From positions 31,944,501 through 32,008,500 of the forward strand of contig NC_088106.1 in the NCBI RefSeq assembly GCF_036370855.1: DNA of 64,000 bases. The letters are read 5' to 3'. The notes beneath the pieces were generated by a model, which was given only the letters and a program-made list of their open reading frames with translations, was not told the origin of the DNA and searched no databases. Made by a program: the position numbers and the translations under genes. This document shows positions 10,972-22,549 of the stretch, piece after piece (within the stretch, counting starts at the first letter, position 1; each line of letters starts with the position of its first letter). This stretch comes from Dromaius novaehollandiae (Eukaryota; Chordata; Aves; Casuariiformes; Dromaiidae).

Positions 10972-12818
10972 GTTTGCAATTGCCTGTATTGCAGTTTGTG
11001 CCCCTGGCCTCTTGCCCTGTCACTCTGCACCACGGAGAGGAATCTGGCTGCGTCTTCTTTACTCCCTCCCATCAGCTCTTTCCACACGGGCAGCAGATCC
11101 CCGCTGAGCCTCCGGCACGCTAAGCAATCGCAGCTCTCTCTGCCTCTCCTCACACTGGAGGTGCTGCAGGCCCTTCATCATCTTCACGGCTCTTGGCTGC
11201 ACTCGCTCCACTCCAGCCCCGTCTCTCCGGCCTGGGGAGCCCAGCATGGGACACAGCCCTCCAGACGGGGCTCCCCAGGGCCAAGTGGAGGGCAAGGATC
11301 CCTTCCCTGCCCCTGCTGGCAAGGCTCCTGCCAACGCTGCCCAGCACGCTGCTGCCCTTCCCTGCTGCCAGGGCACAGTGTGGGCTCACCTTCACCTTGG
11401 GGGGCACCAGCAGCCCCAGCTGCTTCCCTGCAAAGCTGCTTGCCAGCCCGGTGGCCCACAGCCTCTGCTGCTGTACGGGCTGATTCCTCCCCGGCAGCAG
11501 CACTTGGCATTTCCCCGAGCTCAGCTTCCGGAGGTTCCCGGCAGCCCATTTCTCCAGCCTGTCGAGGGCCCGCCGAATGGCGGCACAGCCAACAGGGGCC
11601 TCGAGCCCTCCTGCCCGCTTGCGACCGACCTCCTCCAGGCTTGCCGCAGACTTGCACTCTGTCCCATCCTCCAGGTCTTTGATGCAGGTGTTCATCAGCG
11701 GTGGCCCCAGGACCCACTCCAGGGTCCTCCACTAGCGGCTGGCCCCCAGCTGGCCTCGGTGCCGCTGCTCACAAGCCTCTGCGCGCCACAGTTCAGCTGG
11801 GTTGCAGTCCACCTCCCCGTCCGTTTCCCAAACCCAGGCTTCATCCCGTTGTCTGGGGGGATGTGATGGGTGGCAGGCCCCAAAAGCCTTACAGAAGTCA
11901 GGGCAAACAACACCCACTGCTCTCCGCTCGCCCACCTAGCCAGGCATCCCCTCACAGAAGGCTGTCAGGATGCTCAGGCCTCATTTCCCCCTCCTCAAGC
12001 CGTGCTGACCACTCCCAAACGCCGCCTGGGCCTTCACGTGTTTGCAGCTGTGTCCATGATGATTTGCTCCACGGCCTTCCCAGTCATCGAGGGGAGCCTG
12101 ACTGGTGCGTAGCGTTGGGGCGCAGCCAGGGCCGGCCGTCGCCTGGGGATGGGGAGCTGGGAGCCGAGGGCAATAACACCTCCCGGCAGGGCAGGGGCCT
12201 CGCCAGCCAGGCCCCGTCCCACCGCAGCGCCCCAGCGAGGCGAGCAGGGCAGAGCCAGGCATCATGCCAGCATCGACCGAGAGTGCAGAGCATCAGGTGT
12301 GTTTGCGGAGATGAGGCTGGACCGAAGTCAAGCCGGGAAGTGAGTCTGCAGGTGCGGGCTGGGATCGACGGGGCCCGCAGCCGGGCATGGGCATGCCGGT
12401 GGCTGAGCTGGAGACCAGCCCTCCTCCCGCACAGCTCAGGCAGGCACTGAAGGCCACGGGCTGAGCTGAAATGGGCTTCGGGGCCCACGGGCAGCGTGTG
12501 GGGGAGGCCCCAGGGGAGGCTGCTGCGAGGCCATGGAGGCCAAGGAGTGCACACAAGGCCCTCACATGTACTTCCCTGCACCCCCTTTCTTCCCTTCTTC
12601 AAGACAGCTTTCTGCCACTCCCCAGCAGCCTCCCCGCATCGCCAGGACCTCTCAGAGATGATCGGCAGTGGCCTCGCAGTGATATCGGCCAGCTCTCCCA
12701 CCACTCGTGGCTCAGCATCTCGTCAAGCCCCGTGCATTTGTGTATGCGCAGTCTGGTGAAACCTTCCCTAACATGATCCTCCTGCACCAAGGAGAAGGAG
12801 CTCCTGACATGCCCAGGC
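10972..12818 (-). mobile_element. CR1 cluster B, unit 1
   Basis: It has the same structure, with six Gs at the run that is five in units 0 and 5. Confidence 0.75.
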
Positions 12819-13227
12819 TCTGGCCAAGCTCCACTTCTTTTCAAAACACCCCCCCAACACACAACTGCGCAATGCAGCACATGAGTTTTCATGGTGCCTG
12901 GCTGGGGGGAAAGGTGGCTCTCTGGAAGAAAAGGGGGTCCACTTCACCACCACAGCTCTGCCTGGATTTGGCCACCCGGAGGGTTGGCAGCGTTTGACTT
13001 GACCTCTGCCGAAAGAGGAGAGGACGAGAAATAGCTCGGCAACTCTGAGCTTTGCACAGACGTCCAGCCCACAACTGCCGGTGCAGCCAAGGCAAAGCCG
13101 GGCACAGCCCCAAGCAGCAACAGCCCCACGCAGAAAGAGCCCAAGCAAACGCCAAGGGCTGAAGCCTGCTCTCCAAGGGACTGTGCAAGCCCAGGGCTGC
13201 TCCCGCAGCCTGGGCGTCTTCGGGGTG

Positions 13228-13558
13228 TGGCCCCGAGAGCCCTGTGACGTCACCAGAGAGTTCCTGTGACTCCCGAGACATCACCGCTTGGAGGCAGCCG
13301 CACAGTGGGGACCCCCGCACTTAGCCCCAAGCTCCGCGCTGGGTGGCACGCGAGGCGTCCAGGGCCCGGCAGGGTCACGGCTTTGCGTTTGGGGCTTTGC
13401 TCTGCGGCCAGCAGCAGCTCTGCCTGGCTGACTCGGGGGCTGTGGACCCCGCGCGGCTGCTGTCCCGCGGCCGGGGACGCCCAGAGGGTGCCAAGAGCGT
13501 TGGGGAGCCCTGAAGGTGCGCGGGGTGTTCCCCGTTGTGCACGGACTGACGTGTGCAG
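13228..13558 (+). promoter_or_regulatory. CRE promoter and 5' noncoding exon of copy 2
   Basis: The perfect CRE is at 13,245-13,252 and the donor follows 13,558. The second CRE-like site has lost its leading T (GAGACATCA), leaving one strong element. Confidence 0.5.
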
Positions 13559-13980
13559 GTGAGCGGTGCTGCTGCAAGGCAGGCAGGCAGCGTGGGCGGC
13601 AGTGGCGGGTGCGGGCACTGCTTGGGACTGCCTCGATGCAACGCTTCAGGGCGAGGATGGGGGAGAAGAAGTGCCCCCTCACCCCGTAGCCCACCTGCTG
13701 CCTTTGCCCCAGCCTGCCTTGCCCTGGCTGGCTGGGGACGACCTTCCCCCGGGACCTCCCCTGCTCCAGGGGAAGCATTGCTGGGCAAAGCCAGAGCTGG
13801 AGGGCAGTCTTTTAGGGGGGCCTTTACACTGCCTCGCAAATGGTGCTTCTGCTGCTTCCTTGCAGCCTTCAAGAAGCCTGGGCAGCTCTTTGGCTCTCCG
13901 CCTCCACAGCTTTCCTGCTTTCTCCTCTCTTTTGTCTCCAGGAAAGGTCACGAGCTCCAGGTCTCTCTCCTTTGTAGAAC

Positions 13981-15087
13981 ATGACCTCGTCAGAAGAAAA
14001 ACTTCCAGGCGGCAGTGGTGGCTCTTCCCCTGGCGCCAGCACCAGCCGGCTGCCTCAGGCAACACCAGGAGATGCCTCTGAAGACCTGCTGTGCACCATC
14101 TGCCTGGACACAGTGGACAACGCCGCCTACGTCGCCTTCTGCATGCACAGGTTCTGCTTTGGCTGTATCCGGCAGTGGTCAGCCACCAGAGCCCAGTGCC
14201 CGCTCTGCCAGCGGCCCTTCAGCTCCATCCTCCACACCGTGCGAGCTGACGACGACTTCCAGGAGTACCGCGTGCAGCGCTCCGACAGCAGCTCGTCCCA
14301 TGGCTGGCGAGGAGGGAGATCGGGTTCCCGCTCTGCGGCAAGGAGGCGGCACCGCTCGTCAGCGCCCCGGCACAGCAGCTCCTCCTCCAGCAGCGACAGT
14401 GGCCACGCTGGGTCCCCCGAGAGGGCCCGAAGCAGGTCTCCGAGGCGCCACCACCATGACCACAGCCGGCTTCAGCACGTAGCGAGGGGCTACGACTTCC
14501 CCAGGAGGAGCAGGCGGCGACGGAGCAGGGCTCAGGCCACTGCTCCTGCCAGCCCTTGGGAAAGATCCCGAGCCGGGGGCCGATTGCGGCGCAGGTCGCA
14601 CAGCACTGATGGCAGCAGGAGACAGGAAGCAGCTTCTGCAGGCTGGCACCAGCATGCCTCCCCGTCGTGGGGCCACCAGGCCCCTGGGCAGGAGGATGCT
14701 CCCGGGCCCTCCTACGCCAGCTCTGCTTGGGCTCCTGCGCCAGCAGCTTCTCGCGGGGAAACCTCAGCAAGCTCTGCCCAGGAGCTGGCCAGCTCTGCCC
14801 CCGCAGCGCACAGCCTGTCCCTGGCACGCGGCCAAGCACAGCAGGAGCAGCGAAGGGGCCGCAGCAGCAGAAGGCAGCGCGGAAGACACGTGGAGCCTTC
14901 GCCTGCCCGGGAGAGCCATCGCAGCAGGTCCCCCAGGCGAGGCGACGAGCAGGCCCCCTCGGGCAGCACCGAGCGCCATCGATGGGGTCGACTCCAGCAG
15001 AGCCGGGATTTCTCCAGGGAAAGGCACGGAGCAAGGCGCTCATCCCGGCGGAGGTCCCGCAGCCATCCCAGGCGCAGGGGCTGGTAG
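13981..15087 (+). CDS. TOPORS-like RING finger / RS-rich protein, copy 2
   Basis: This is a full-length 368-residue copy with an intact C3HC4 RING. Residues 1-268 are identical to copy 1. Copy-specific residues are L269, S280, L281, A286, Q287, R291, V304, R320 and H333 (Arg in the other full-length copies). The promoter CRE at 13,245-13,252 is intact but the second CRE-like site is altered. The CDS looks functional; expression cannot be judged from sequence. Confidence 0.85.
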   Translation: MTSSEEKLPGGSGGSSPGASTSRLPQATPGDASEDLLCTICLDTVDNAAYVAFCMHRFCFGCIRQWSATRAQCPLCQRPFSSILHTVRADDDFQEYRVQRSDSSSSHGWRGGRSGSRSAARRRHRSSAPRHSSSSSSSDSGHAGSPERARSRSPRRHHHDHSRLQHVARGYDFPRRSRRRRSRAQATAPASPWERSRAGGRLRRRSHSTDGSRRQEAASAGWHQHASPSWGHQAPGQEDAPGPSYASSAWAPAPAASRGETSASSAQELASSAPAAHSLSLARGQAQQEQRRGRSSRRQRGRHVEPSPARESHRSRSPRRGDEQAPSGSTERHRWGRLQQSRDFSRERHGARRSSRRRSRSHPRRRGW

Positions 15088-15220
15088 GACACCGTGTGAA
15101 AGGAGCCAGCCCAAAGCTCACCCCTTGCCAGTGCACTCCAGGGCAGTGGAATTTCTCCAAAGGAGAGCTCACTTGGAGGAGCTGTCCTTTCACAAAGCCA
15201 TCCTCTCATCTCCCTCTGTG

Positions 15221-17201
15221 TGCAATCACAGAACCACGGAGGTGGGAAGGGACCTCTGGAGGTGGCCTAGCACGCCGTGTCCAGGGAGCTCTTGAGTAGC
15301 TCCAAGCAGGGGGACTCCACCAGCTCTCCGGGCAAGCTGTGGCCCTCTTGGATCACCCTCACAATAAAAAGGCTTCTTCTGAGCTTCACATGCAATTGCC
15401 TGTATTGCAGTTTGTGCCCCTGGCCTCTTGCCCTGTCACTCTGCACCACGGAGAGGAATCTGGCTGCGTCTTCTTTACTCCCTCCCATCAGCTCTTTCCA
15501 CACGGGCAGCAGATCCCTGCTGAGCCTCCGGCACACTAAGCAATCGCAGCTCTCTCTGCCTCTCCTCACACTGGAGGTGCTGCAGGCCCTTCATCATCTT
15601 CACGGCTCTTGGCTGCACTCGCTCCACTCCAGACGCCCTGCGCCCCACCGGCGGTGCTCGGCGGCCGCTGCCCTGTGCCAGAGTGGCCGCGGCGAGCGGC
15701 CGCCCCGGGCAGCCCAGCCGGTCCCACCTGCCCCGTGGCCCCCAGCCGCAGCTCTTTGGAGAAAGCAGGGCCGCAGTCATCAGCTTTGCTGGGGGTAGCT
15801 GGGGCTTGCTCCCCCTGGTCCCACGGCCCAGAGCTAGAGCCCACGGGGAGTCCGGGGACCATCACCGTCGGGGCTGCCAGGGCAGCAGAGTTACAGAACG
15901 GTTGAGGTTGGAAGGGACCTTTCTAGATCACCTAGCCAACCTCCAGTTACATCTCAACTTCAGGGTGGGCCAGCCTTAGGGAAATCCCTTGGCCTGTGCT
16001 TCCCCCCAAGATGCTTTGGCAAACCACAGGATCACCAAATCACAGAATGGTTGGGGTTGGAAGGGACCTCTGCAGAGCCTCTAGTCCAGCCTCTAGTCCT
16101 AGCTGACACCACATGCTCAAGCAGGGTCATCTAGAGCAGCTTACCCAGCACCCTGTCCAGGAAGCTTTGCAATAGCTGCAAGGATTGAGATGCCACGACG
16201 ACTCTGGGCAACCTCTTGCAGTGCTCTGGCACCCTCACACGAGGAAAGCTGTTCCTTCTGTTCAGACGCAATTTCCTCTGTTTTCGTTGGTGCCCATTGC
16301 CTCTCATCCGATCACTGGGCAGCACAGAAGGGGGCCTGGTGCCATCCTCTTTACACCCTCCCCTCAGATATTTATCGGCATCGATAAGATTCCTCCCATC
16401 AGCCTTCGCTCCTCCAGGCTCCACAGGCCCAGCTCTCCCAGCCTTTCCTCACAGCAGAGATGCTCCAGTCCCTTCCTCCTCTTCGGAGCCCTTCGCTGCA
16501 CTCGCTCCACTAGCTCCATACATGTCTTGTACTGCGGAGCTCCAAACTGGACACAGTACGCCAGGGCTGGCCTCAGCAGGGCAGCTGAGGAGAGCACATC
16601 ACCTCCCTGGACCTGCTGGCAAGGCTCTGCTCTTCCTCATGCAGCCCAGGACGCCATTGGCCACCTTTGCCACAAGGGCCCATTGCTGGCTCATGGTCCA
16701 CTTGTTGCCCCCCAGGACTCCCAGGTCCTGCTCGGCAGAGCTGCTTTCCAGCAGGTCGGCTCACACCATCTACTGGTATGTGGGGTTAGTCCTCCCCAGG
16801 GGCAGGACTCTTCTGCACTTCCCTTGAGTGAACTTCAGCAGGTTCCTCTCTGCCCATTTCTCCGCACGGGCGAGGTCCCTCTCAATGGCAGCACAGGCCT
16901 CTGCTGCATGAGCCACTCCTCCCTGTGTCTGACCAGGAAACTTGCTGAGGGTACACTCTGTCCCTTCATCCAGGTCATTTATGAATGAGTTGAACAGGAC
17001 TGGAACAGACAGTTGAACAGGAGAAGTGTCAAAAGCTTTCCTGAAGTTGGCATGAACAACAGACACCACCGCTCTCCCTTCATCTACCCAGCCAGTCATT
17101 CCATCATAGGAGGCATCAGCTTGCTTAAGCTTGATTTTCCCTTGGTGAATCCATGCTGACTACTCCTCACCCCCTTCTTGTCCTTTACACGCCTGGAGTC
17201 A
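15221..17201 (-). mobile_element. CR1 cluster A, unit 2
   Basis: It has the same three antisense CR1 pieces. It shares GAACAACAGAC near 17,055 with unit 3, where units 0, 1 and 4 read GAACTACAGAC. Confidence 0.85.
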
Positions 17202-17905
17202 TTTCACCCCAGCAGGCCATCAGGCGGGACAGTGCCAGGGCGCTTGGGGCAGGGCACCGCAAAGGCCTTGGGCCAAGCATGCTTGGAAGGAAGGAGAAAA
17301 TGCAGCATGGACAAGAAATCCTTGGCAGGACCTGGAGAGTCCTCTGCCTCTTCCCCAGTCCTCTTCCTACACCCAGGAGGCCGAGGTTGGTGTCAGCCTT
17401 GGAGGGGGACAAAGGGACATGCTGTCCCCCAGGGACTCGGCACGCCAGGAGCAAACCACAAAGGTGCTGCCTGAGGTCACCATCCTGCAGGCACTGCTGG
17501 AGCAGCCCAGGAAGCCGTGAGCTCCTGGAGATGAGGCCAAGCCCCACTGGGAAGGTCGGAGCCCCCAGGACCCTGCCTGCTTCTTTGCGCCCTGCCCCAT
17601 TGTTCCCAGGAGATGGGCCAGGCACAGGCATGAGCAGGCTGCACCAGGCAGTGCCGCTGGAGACCACTTGAGATATGGCCAGTCCTCCCAGTCTGCGCAC
17701 TATTGATGACGCCTAGGCAGGGCTTTGCTTTTTCCCTCTTATGTCAAATACACCCCCAGACTCTTGAAAACTTTGATTTTTGGAAAAAAAACCCTCCTTG
17801 AACTCCTCAATGCAGAAGAGGCATTCTTACGGTGCTGGGTTAGGGGGTGGAGGAAAGAGAGGGAAAGTGACGCTGCTCTCTTGAGTGGAAAAAGCTGTCC
17901 AGTTC

Positions 17906-18184
17906 AAAAACACAACTCTGGCTGGATTTGGCCCCACTGATGGTTGCAAGAATTCGACTTGAATTCAACAATGCCACCTACGTCGCCTTCTGCATGCACA
18001 GGTTCTGCTTTGGCTGTATCTGGCCAAGTGCCCGCTCTGCCAGCGGCCTTTCAACTCCATCCTCCACACGGTGCGAGCTGACAACGACTTCCAGGAGTAC
18101 CGCGTGGGGCACTCCGATAGCAGCTCCTCCGATGGCCATGAAGGAGGGAGATACCGTTCACACTGTGCGGCAAGGAGGCGGCAA
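17906..18184 (+). pseudogene. Relic of the TOPORS-like gene, unit 2
   Basis: It has the same structure and the same frameshifting deletion. I see no private change of note. Confidence 0.8.
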
Positions 18185-18300
18185 GAGGCGGTCATGCCAG
18201 GATGTACCAAGAGTGCAGAGTGCTGCCAGGGTGCTCAGACCTCATTTCCCCATCCTCAAACCATGCTGACCACTCCCAAACGCCTTCTGGGCCTTCATAT

Positions 18301-20147
18301 GTTTGCAATTGCCTGTATTGCAGTTTGTGCCCCTGGCCTCTTGCCCTGTCACTCTGCACCACGGAGAGGAATCTGGCTGCGTCTTCTTTACTCCCTCCCA
18401 TCAGCTCTTTCCACACGGGCAGCAGATCCCCGCTGAGCCTCCGGCACGCTAAGCAATCGCAGCTCTCTCTGCCTCTCCTCACACTGGAGGTGCTGCAGGC
18501 CCTTCATCATCTTCACGGCTCTTGGCTGCACTCGCTCCACTCCAGCCCCGTCTCTCCGGCCTGGGGAGCCCAGCATGGGACACAGCCCTCCAGACGGGGC
18601 TCCCCAGGGCCAAGTGGAGGGCAAGGATCCCTTCCCTGCCCCTGCTGGCAAGGCTCCTGCCAACGCTGCCCAGCACGCTGCTGCCCTTCCCTGCTGCCAG
18701 GGCACAGCGTGGGCTCACCTTCACCTTGGGGGGCACCAGCAGCCCCAGCTGCTTCCCTGCAAAGCTGCTTGCCAGCCCGGTGGCCCACAGCCTCTGCTGC
18801 TGTACGGGCTGATTCCTCCCCGGCAGCAGCACTTGGCATTTCCCCGAGCTCAGCTTCCGGAGGTTCCCGGCAGCCCATTTCTCCAGCCTGTCGAGGGCCC
18901 GCCGAATGGCGGCACAGCCAACAGGGGCCTCGAGCCCTCCTGCCCGCTTGCGACCGACCTCCTCCAGGCTTGCCGCAGACTTGCACTCTGTCCCATCCTC
19001 CAGGTCTTTGATGCAGGTGTTCATCAGCGGTGGCCCCAGGACCCACCCCGGGGTCCTCCACTAGCGGCTGGCCCCCAGCTGGCCTCGGTGCCGCTGCTCA
19101 CAAGCCTCTGCGCGCCACAGTTCAGCTGGGTTGCAGTCCACCTCCCCGTCCGTTTCCCAAACCCAGGCTTCATCCCGTTGTCTGGGGGGATGTGATAGGC
19201 GGCAGGCCCCAAAAGCCTTACAGAAGTCAGGGCAAACAACACCCACTGCTCTCCGCTCGCCCACCAAGCCAGGCATCCCCTCACAGAAGGCTGTCAGGAT
19301 GCTCAGGCCTCATTTCCCCCTCCTCAAGCCGTGCTGACCACTCCCAAACGCCGCCTGGGCCTTCACGTGTTTGCAGCTGTGTCCATGATGATTTGCTCCA
19401 CGGCCTTCCCAGTCATCGAGGGGAGCCTGACTGGTGCGTAGCGTTGGGGCGCAGCCAGGGCCGGCCGTTGCCTGGGGATGGGGAGCTGGGAGCCGAGGGC
19501 AGTAACACCTCCCGGCAGGGCAGGGGCCTCGCCAGCCAGGCCCCGTCCCACCGCAGCGCCCCAGCGAGGCGAGCAGGGCAGAGCCAGGCATCATGCCAGC
19601 ATCGACCGAGAGTGCAGAGCATCAGGTGTGTTTGCGGAGACGAGGCTGGACCGAAGTCAAGCCGGGAAGTGAGTCTGCAGGTGCGGGCTGGGATCGACGG
19701 GGCCCGCAGCCGGGCATGGGCATGCCGGTGGCTGAGCTGGAGACCAGCCCTCCTCCCGCACAGCTCAGGCAGGCACTGAAGGCCACGGGCTGAGCTGAAA
19801 TGGGCTTCGGGGCCCACGGGCAGCATGTGGGGGAGGCCCCAGGGGAGGCTGCTGCGAGGCCATGGAGGCCAAGGAGTGCACACAAGGCCCTCACATGTAC
19901 TTCCCTGCACCCCCTTTCTTCCCTTCTTCAAGACAGCTTTCTGCCACTCCCCAGCAGCCTCCCCGCATCGCCAGGACCTCTCAGAGATGATCCGCAGTGG
20001 CCTCGCAGTGATATCGGCCAGCTCGCCCAGCACTCGTGGCTCAGCATCTCGTCAAGCCCCGTGCATTTGTGTATGCGCAGTCTGGTGAAACCTTCCCTAA
20101 CATGATCCTCCTGCACCAAGGAGAAGGAGCTCCTGACATGCCCAGGC
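18301..20147 (-). mobile_element. CR1 cluster B, unit 2
   Basis: It has the same structure and the six-G state. It shares GTGATAGGCGG near 19,195 with unit 3. Confidence 0.75.
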
Positions 20148-20556
20148 TCTGGCCAAGCTCCACTTCTTTTCAAAACACCCCCCCAACACACAACTGCGCA
20201 ATGCAGCACATGAGTTTTCATGGTGCCTGGCTGGGGGGAAAGGTGGCTCTCTGGAAGAAAAGGGGGTCCACTTCACCACCACAGCTCTGCCTGGATTTGG
20301 CCACCCGGAGGGTTGGCAGCGTTTGACTTGACCTCTGCCGAAAGAGGAGAGGACGAGAAATAGCTCGGCAACTCTGAGCTTTGCACAGACGTCCAGCCCA
20401 CAACTGCCGGTGCAGCCAAGGCAAAGCCGGGCACAGCCCCAAGCAGCAACAGCCCCACGCGGAAAGAGCCCAAGCAAACGCCAAGGGCTGAAGCCTGCTC
20501 TCCAAGGGACTGTGCAAGCCCAGGGCTGCTCCCGCAGCCTGGGCGTCTTTGGGGTG

Positions 20557-20887
20557 TGGCCCCGACAGCCCTGTGACGTCACCAGAGAGTTCCTGTGACT
20601 CCCGTGACATCACCGCTTGGAGGCAGCCGCACAGTGGGGACCCCCGCACTTAGCCCCAAGCTCCGCGCTGGGTGGCACGCGAGGCGTCCAGGGCCCGGCA
20701 GGGTCACGGCTTTGCGTTTGGGGCTTTGCTCTGCGGCCAGCAGCAGCTCTGCCTGGCTGACTCGGGGGCTGTGGACCCCGCGCGGCTGCTGTCCCGCGGC
20801 CGGGGGCGCCCAGAGGGTGCCAAGAGCGTTGGGGAGCCCTGAAGGTGCGCGGGGTGTTCCCCGTTGTGCACGGACTGACGTGTGCAG
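20557..20887 (+). promoter_or_regulatory. CRE promoter and 5' noncoding exon of copy 3
   Basis: The CRE is at 20,574-20,581, the second site TGACATCA is retained, and the donor follows 20,887. The control region is intact although the coding region has an early stop. Confidence 0.5.
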
Positions 20888-21309
20888 GTGAGCGGTGCTG
20901 CTGCAAGGCAGGCAGGCAGCGTGGGCGGCAGTGGCGGGTGCGGGCACTGCTTGGGACTGCCTCGATGCAACGCTTCAGGGCGAGGATGGGGGAGAAGAAG
21001 TGCCCCCTCACCCCGTAGCCCACCTGCTGCCTTTGCCCCAGCCTGCCTTGCCCTGGCTGGCTGGGGACGACCTTCCCCCGGGACCTCCCCTGCTCCAGGG
21101 GAAGCATTGCTGGGCAAAGCCAGAGCTGGAGGGCAGTCTTTTAGGGGGGCCTTTACACTGCCTCGCAAATGGCGCTTCTGCTGCTTCCTTGCAGCCTTCA
21201 AGAAGCCTGGGCAGCTCTTTGGCTCTCCACCTCCACAGCTTTCCTGCTTTCTCCTCTCTTTTGTCTCCAGGAAAGGTCACGAGCTCCAGGTCTCTCTCCT
21301 TTGTAGAAC

Positions 21310-22269
21310 ATGACCTCGTCAGAAGAAAAACTTCCAGGCGGCAGTGGTGGCTCTTCCCCTGGCGCCAGCACCAGCCGGCTGCCTCAGGCAACACCAGGAG
21401 ATGCCTCTGAAGACCTGCTGTGCACCATCTGCCTGGACACAGTGGACAACGCCGCCTACGTCGCCTTCTGCATGCACAGGTTCTGCTTTGGCTGTATCCG
21501 GCAGTGGTCAGCCACCAGAGCCCAGTGCCCGCTCTGCCAGCGGCCCTTCAGCTCCATCCTCCACACCGTGCGAGCTGACGACGACTTCCAGGAGTACCGC
21601 GTGCAGCGCTCCGACAGCAGCTCGTCCCATGGCTGGCGAGGAGGGAGATCGGGTTCCCGCTCTGCGGCAAGGAGGCGGCACCGCTCGTCAGCGCCCCGGC
21701 ACAGCAGCTCCTCCTCCAGCAGCGACAGTGGCCACGCTGGGTCCCCCGAGAGGGCCCGAAGCAGGTCTCCGAGGCGCCACCACCATGACCACAGCCGGCT
21801 TCAGCACGTAGCGAGGGGCTACGACTTCCCCAGGAGGAGCAGGCGGCGACGGAGCAGGGCTCAGGCCACTGCTCCTGCCAGCCCTTGGGAAAGATCCCGA
21901 GCCGGGGGCCGATTGCGGCGCAGGTCGCACAGCACTGATGGCAGCAGGAGACAGGAAGCAGCTTCTGCAGGCTGGCACCAGCATGCCTCCCCGTCGTGGG
22001 GCCACCAGGCCCCTGGGCAGGAGGATGCTCCCGGGCCCTCCTACGCCAGCTCTGCTTGGGCTCCTGCGCCAGCAGCTTCTCGCGGGGAAACCTCAGCGAG
22101 CTCTGCCCAGGAGCTGGCCAGCTCTGCCCCCGCAGCGCACAGCCTGCCCCCGGCGCGGGGCCAAGCACAGCAGGAGCAGCAAAGGGGCCGCAGCAGCAGA
22201 AGGCAGCGCGGAAGACACGTGGAGCCTTCGCCTGCCCGGGAGAGCCATCGCAGCAGGTCCCCCAGGTGA
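21310..22269 (+). CDS. TOPORS-like RING/RS protein, copy 3 (truncated at codon 320)
   Basis: The RING and residues 1-268 are identical to copy 1. A C-to-T change in a CpG turns codon 320 from CGA into TGA (22,267-22,269), giving 319 residues and removing the basic 49-residue tail. The frame beyond the stop remains open to 22,416, so the change is recent. Other residues: L269, P280, P281, Q291, V304. The truncated product would keep the RING and most RS repeats, so it may be functional. Calling it a pseudogene would be premature. Confidence 0.8.
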   Translation: MTSSEEKLPGGSGGSSPGASTSRLPQATPGDASEDLLCTICLDTVDNAAYVAFCMHRFCFGCIRQWSATRAQCPLCQRPFSSILHTVRADDDFQEYRVQRSDSSSSHGWRGGRSGSRSAARRRHRSSAPRHSSSSSSSDSGHAGSPERARSRSPRRHHHDHSRLQHVARGYDFPRRSRRRRSRAQATAPASPWERSRAGGRLRRRSHSTDGSRRQEAASAGWHQHASPSWGHQAPGQEDAPGPSYASSAWAPAPAASRGETSASSAQELASSAPAAHSLPPARGQAQQEQQRGRSSRRQRGRHVEPSPARESHRSRSPR

Positions 22270-22549
22270 GGCGACGAGCAGGCCCCCTCGGGCAGCACCG
22301 AGCGCCGTCGATGGGGTCGACTCCAGCAGAGCCGGGATTTCTCCAGGGAAAGGCACGGAGCAAGGCGCTCATCCCGGCGGAGGTCCCGCAGCCATCCCAG
22401 GCGCAGGGGCTGGTAGGACACCGTGTGAAAGGAGCCAGCCCAAAGCTCACCCCTTGCCAGTGCACTCCAGGGCAGTGGAATTTCTCCAAAGGAGAGCTCA
22501 CTTGGAGGAGCTGTCCTTTCACAAAGCCATCCTCTCATCTCCCTCTGTG

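Larger units (their letters stand above)
7328..14656 (+). repeat. Array unit 1 (7329 bp)
   Basis: This unit has the majority length. Its private differences include a changed second CRE-like site (CCCGAGACATCA near 13,271 where other units read CCCGTGACATCA). Confidence 0.95.
14657..21985 (+). repeat. Array unit 2 (7329 bp)
   Basis: This unit has the majority length. It shares CCGACAGCCC just before the CRE with unit 4, where the other units read CGAGAGCCC. Confidence 0.95.

Noticed and set aside
10873-11682. A 269-codon plus-strand ORF in units 1 to 4
   Set aside because: It reads antisense through CR1 cluster B. It is 214 codons in units 0 and 5 merely because of a one-base G-run difference.
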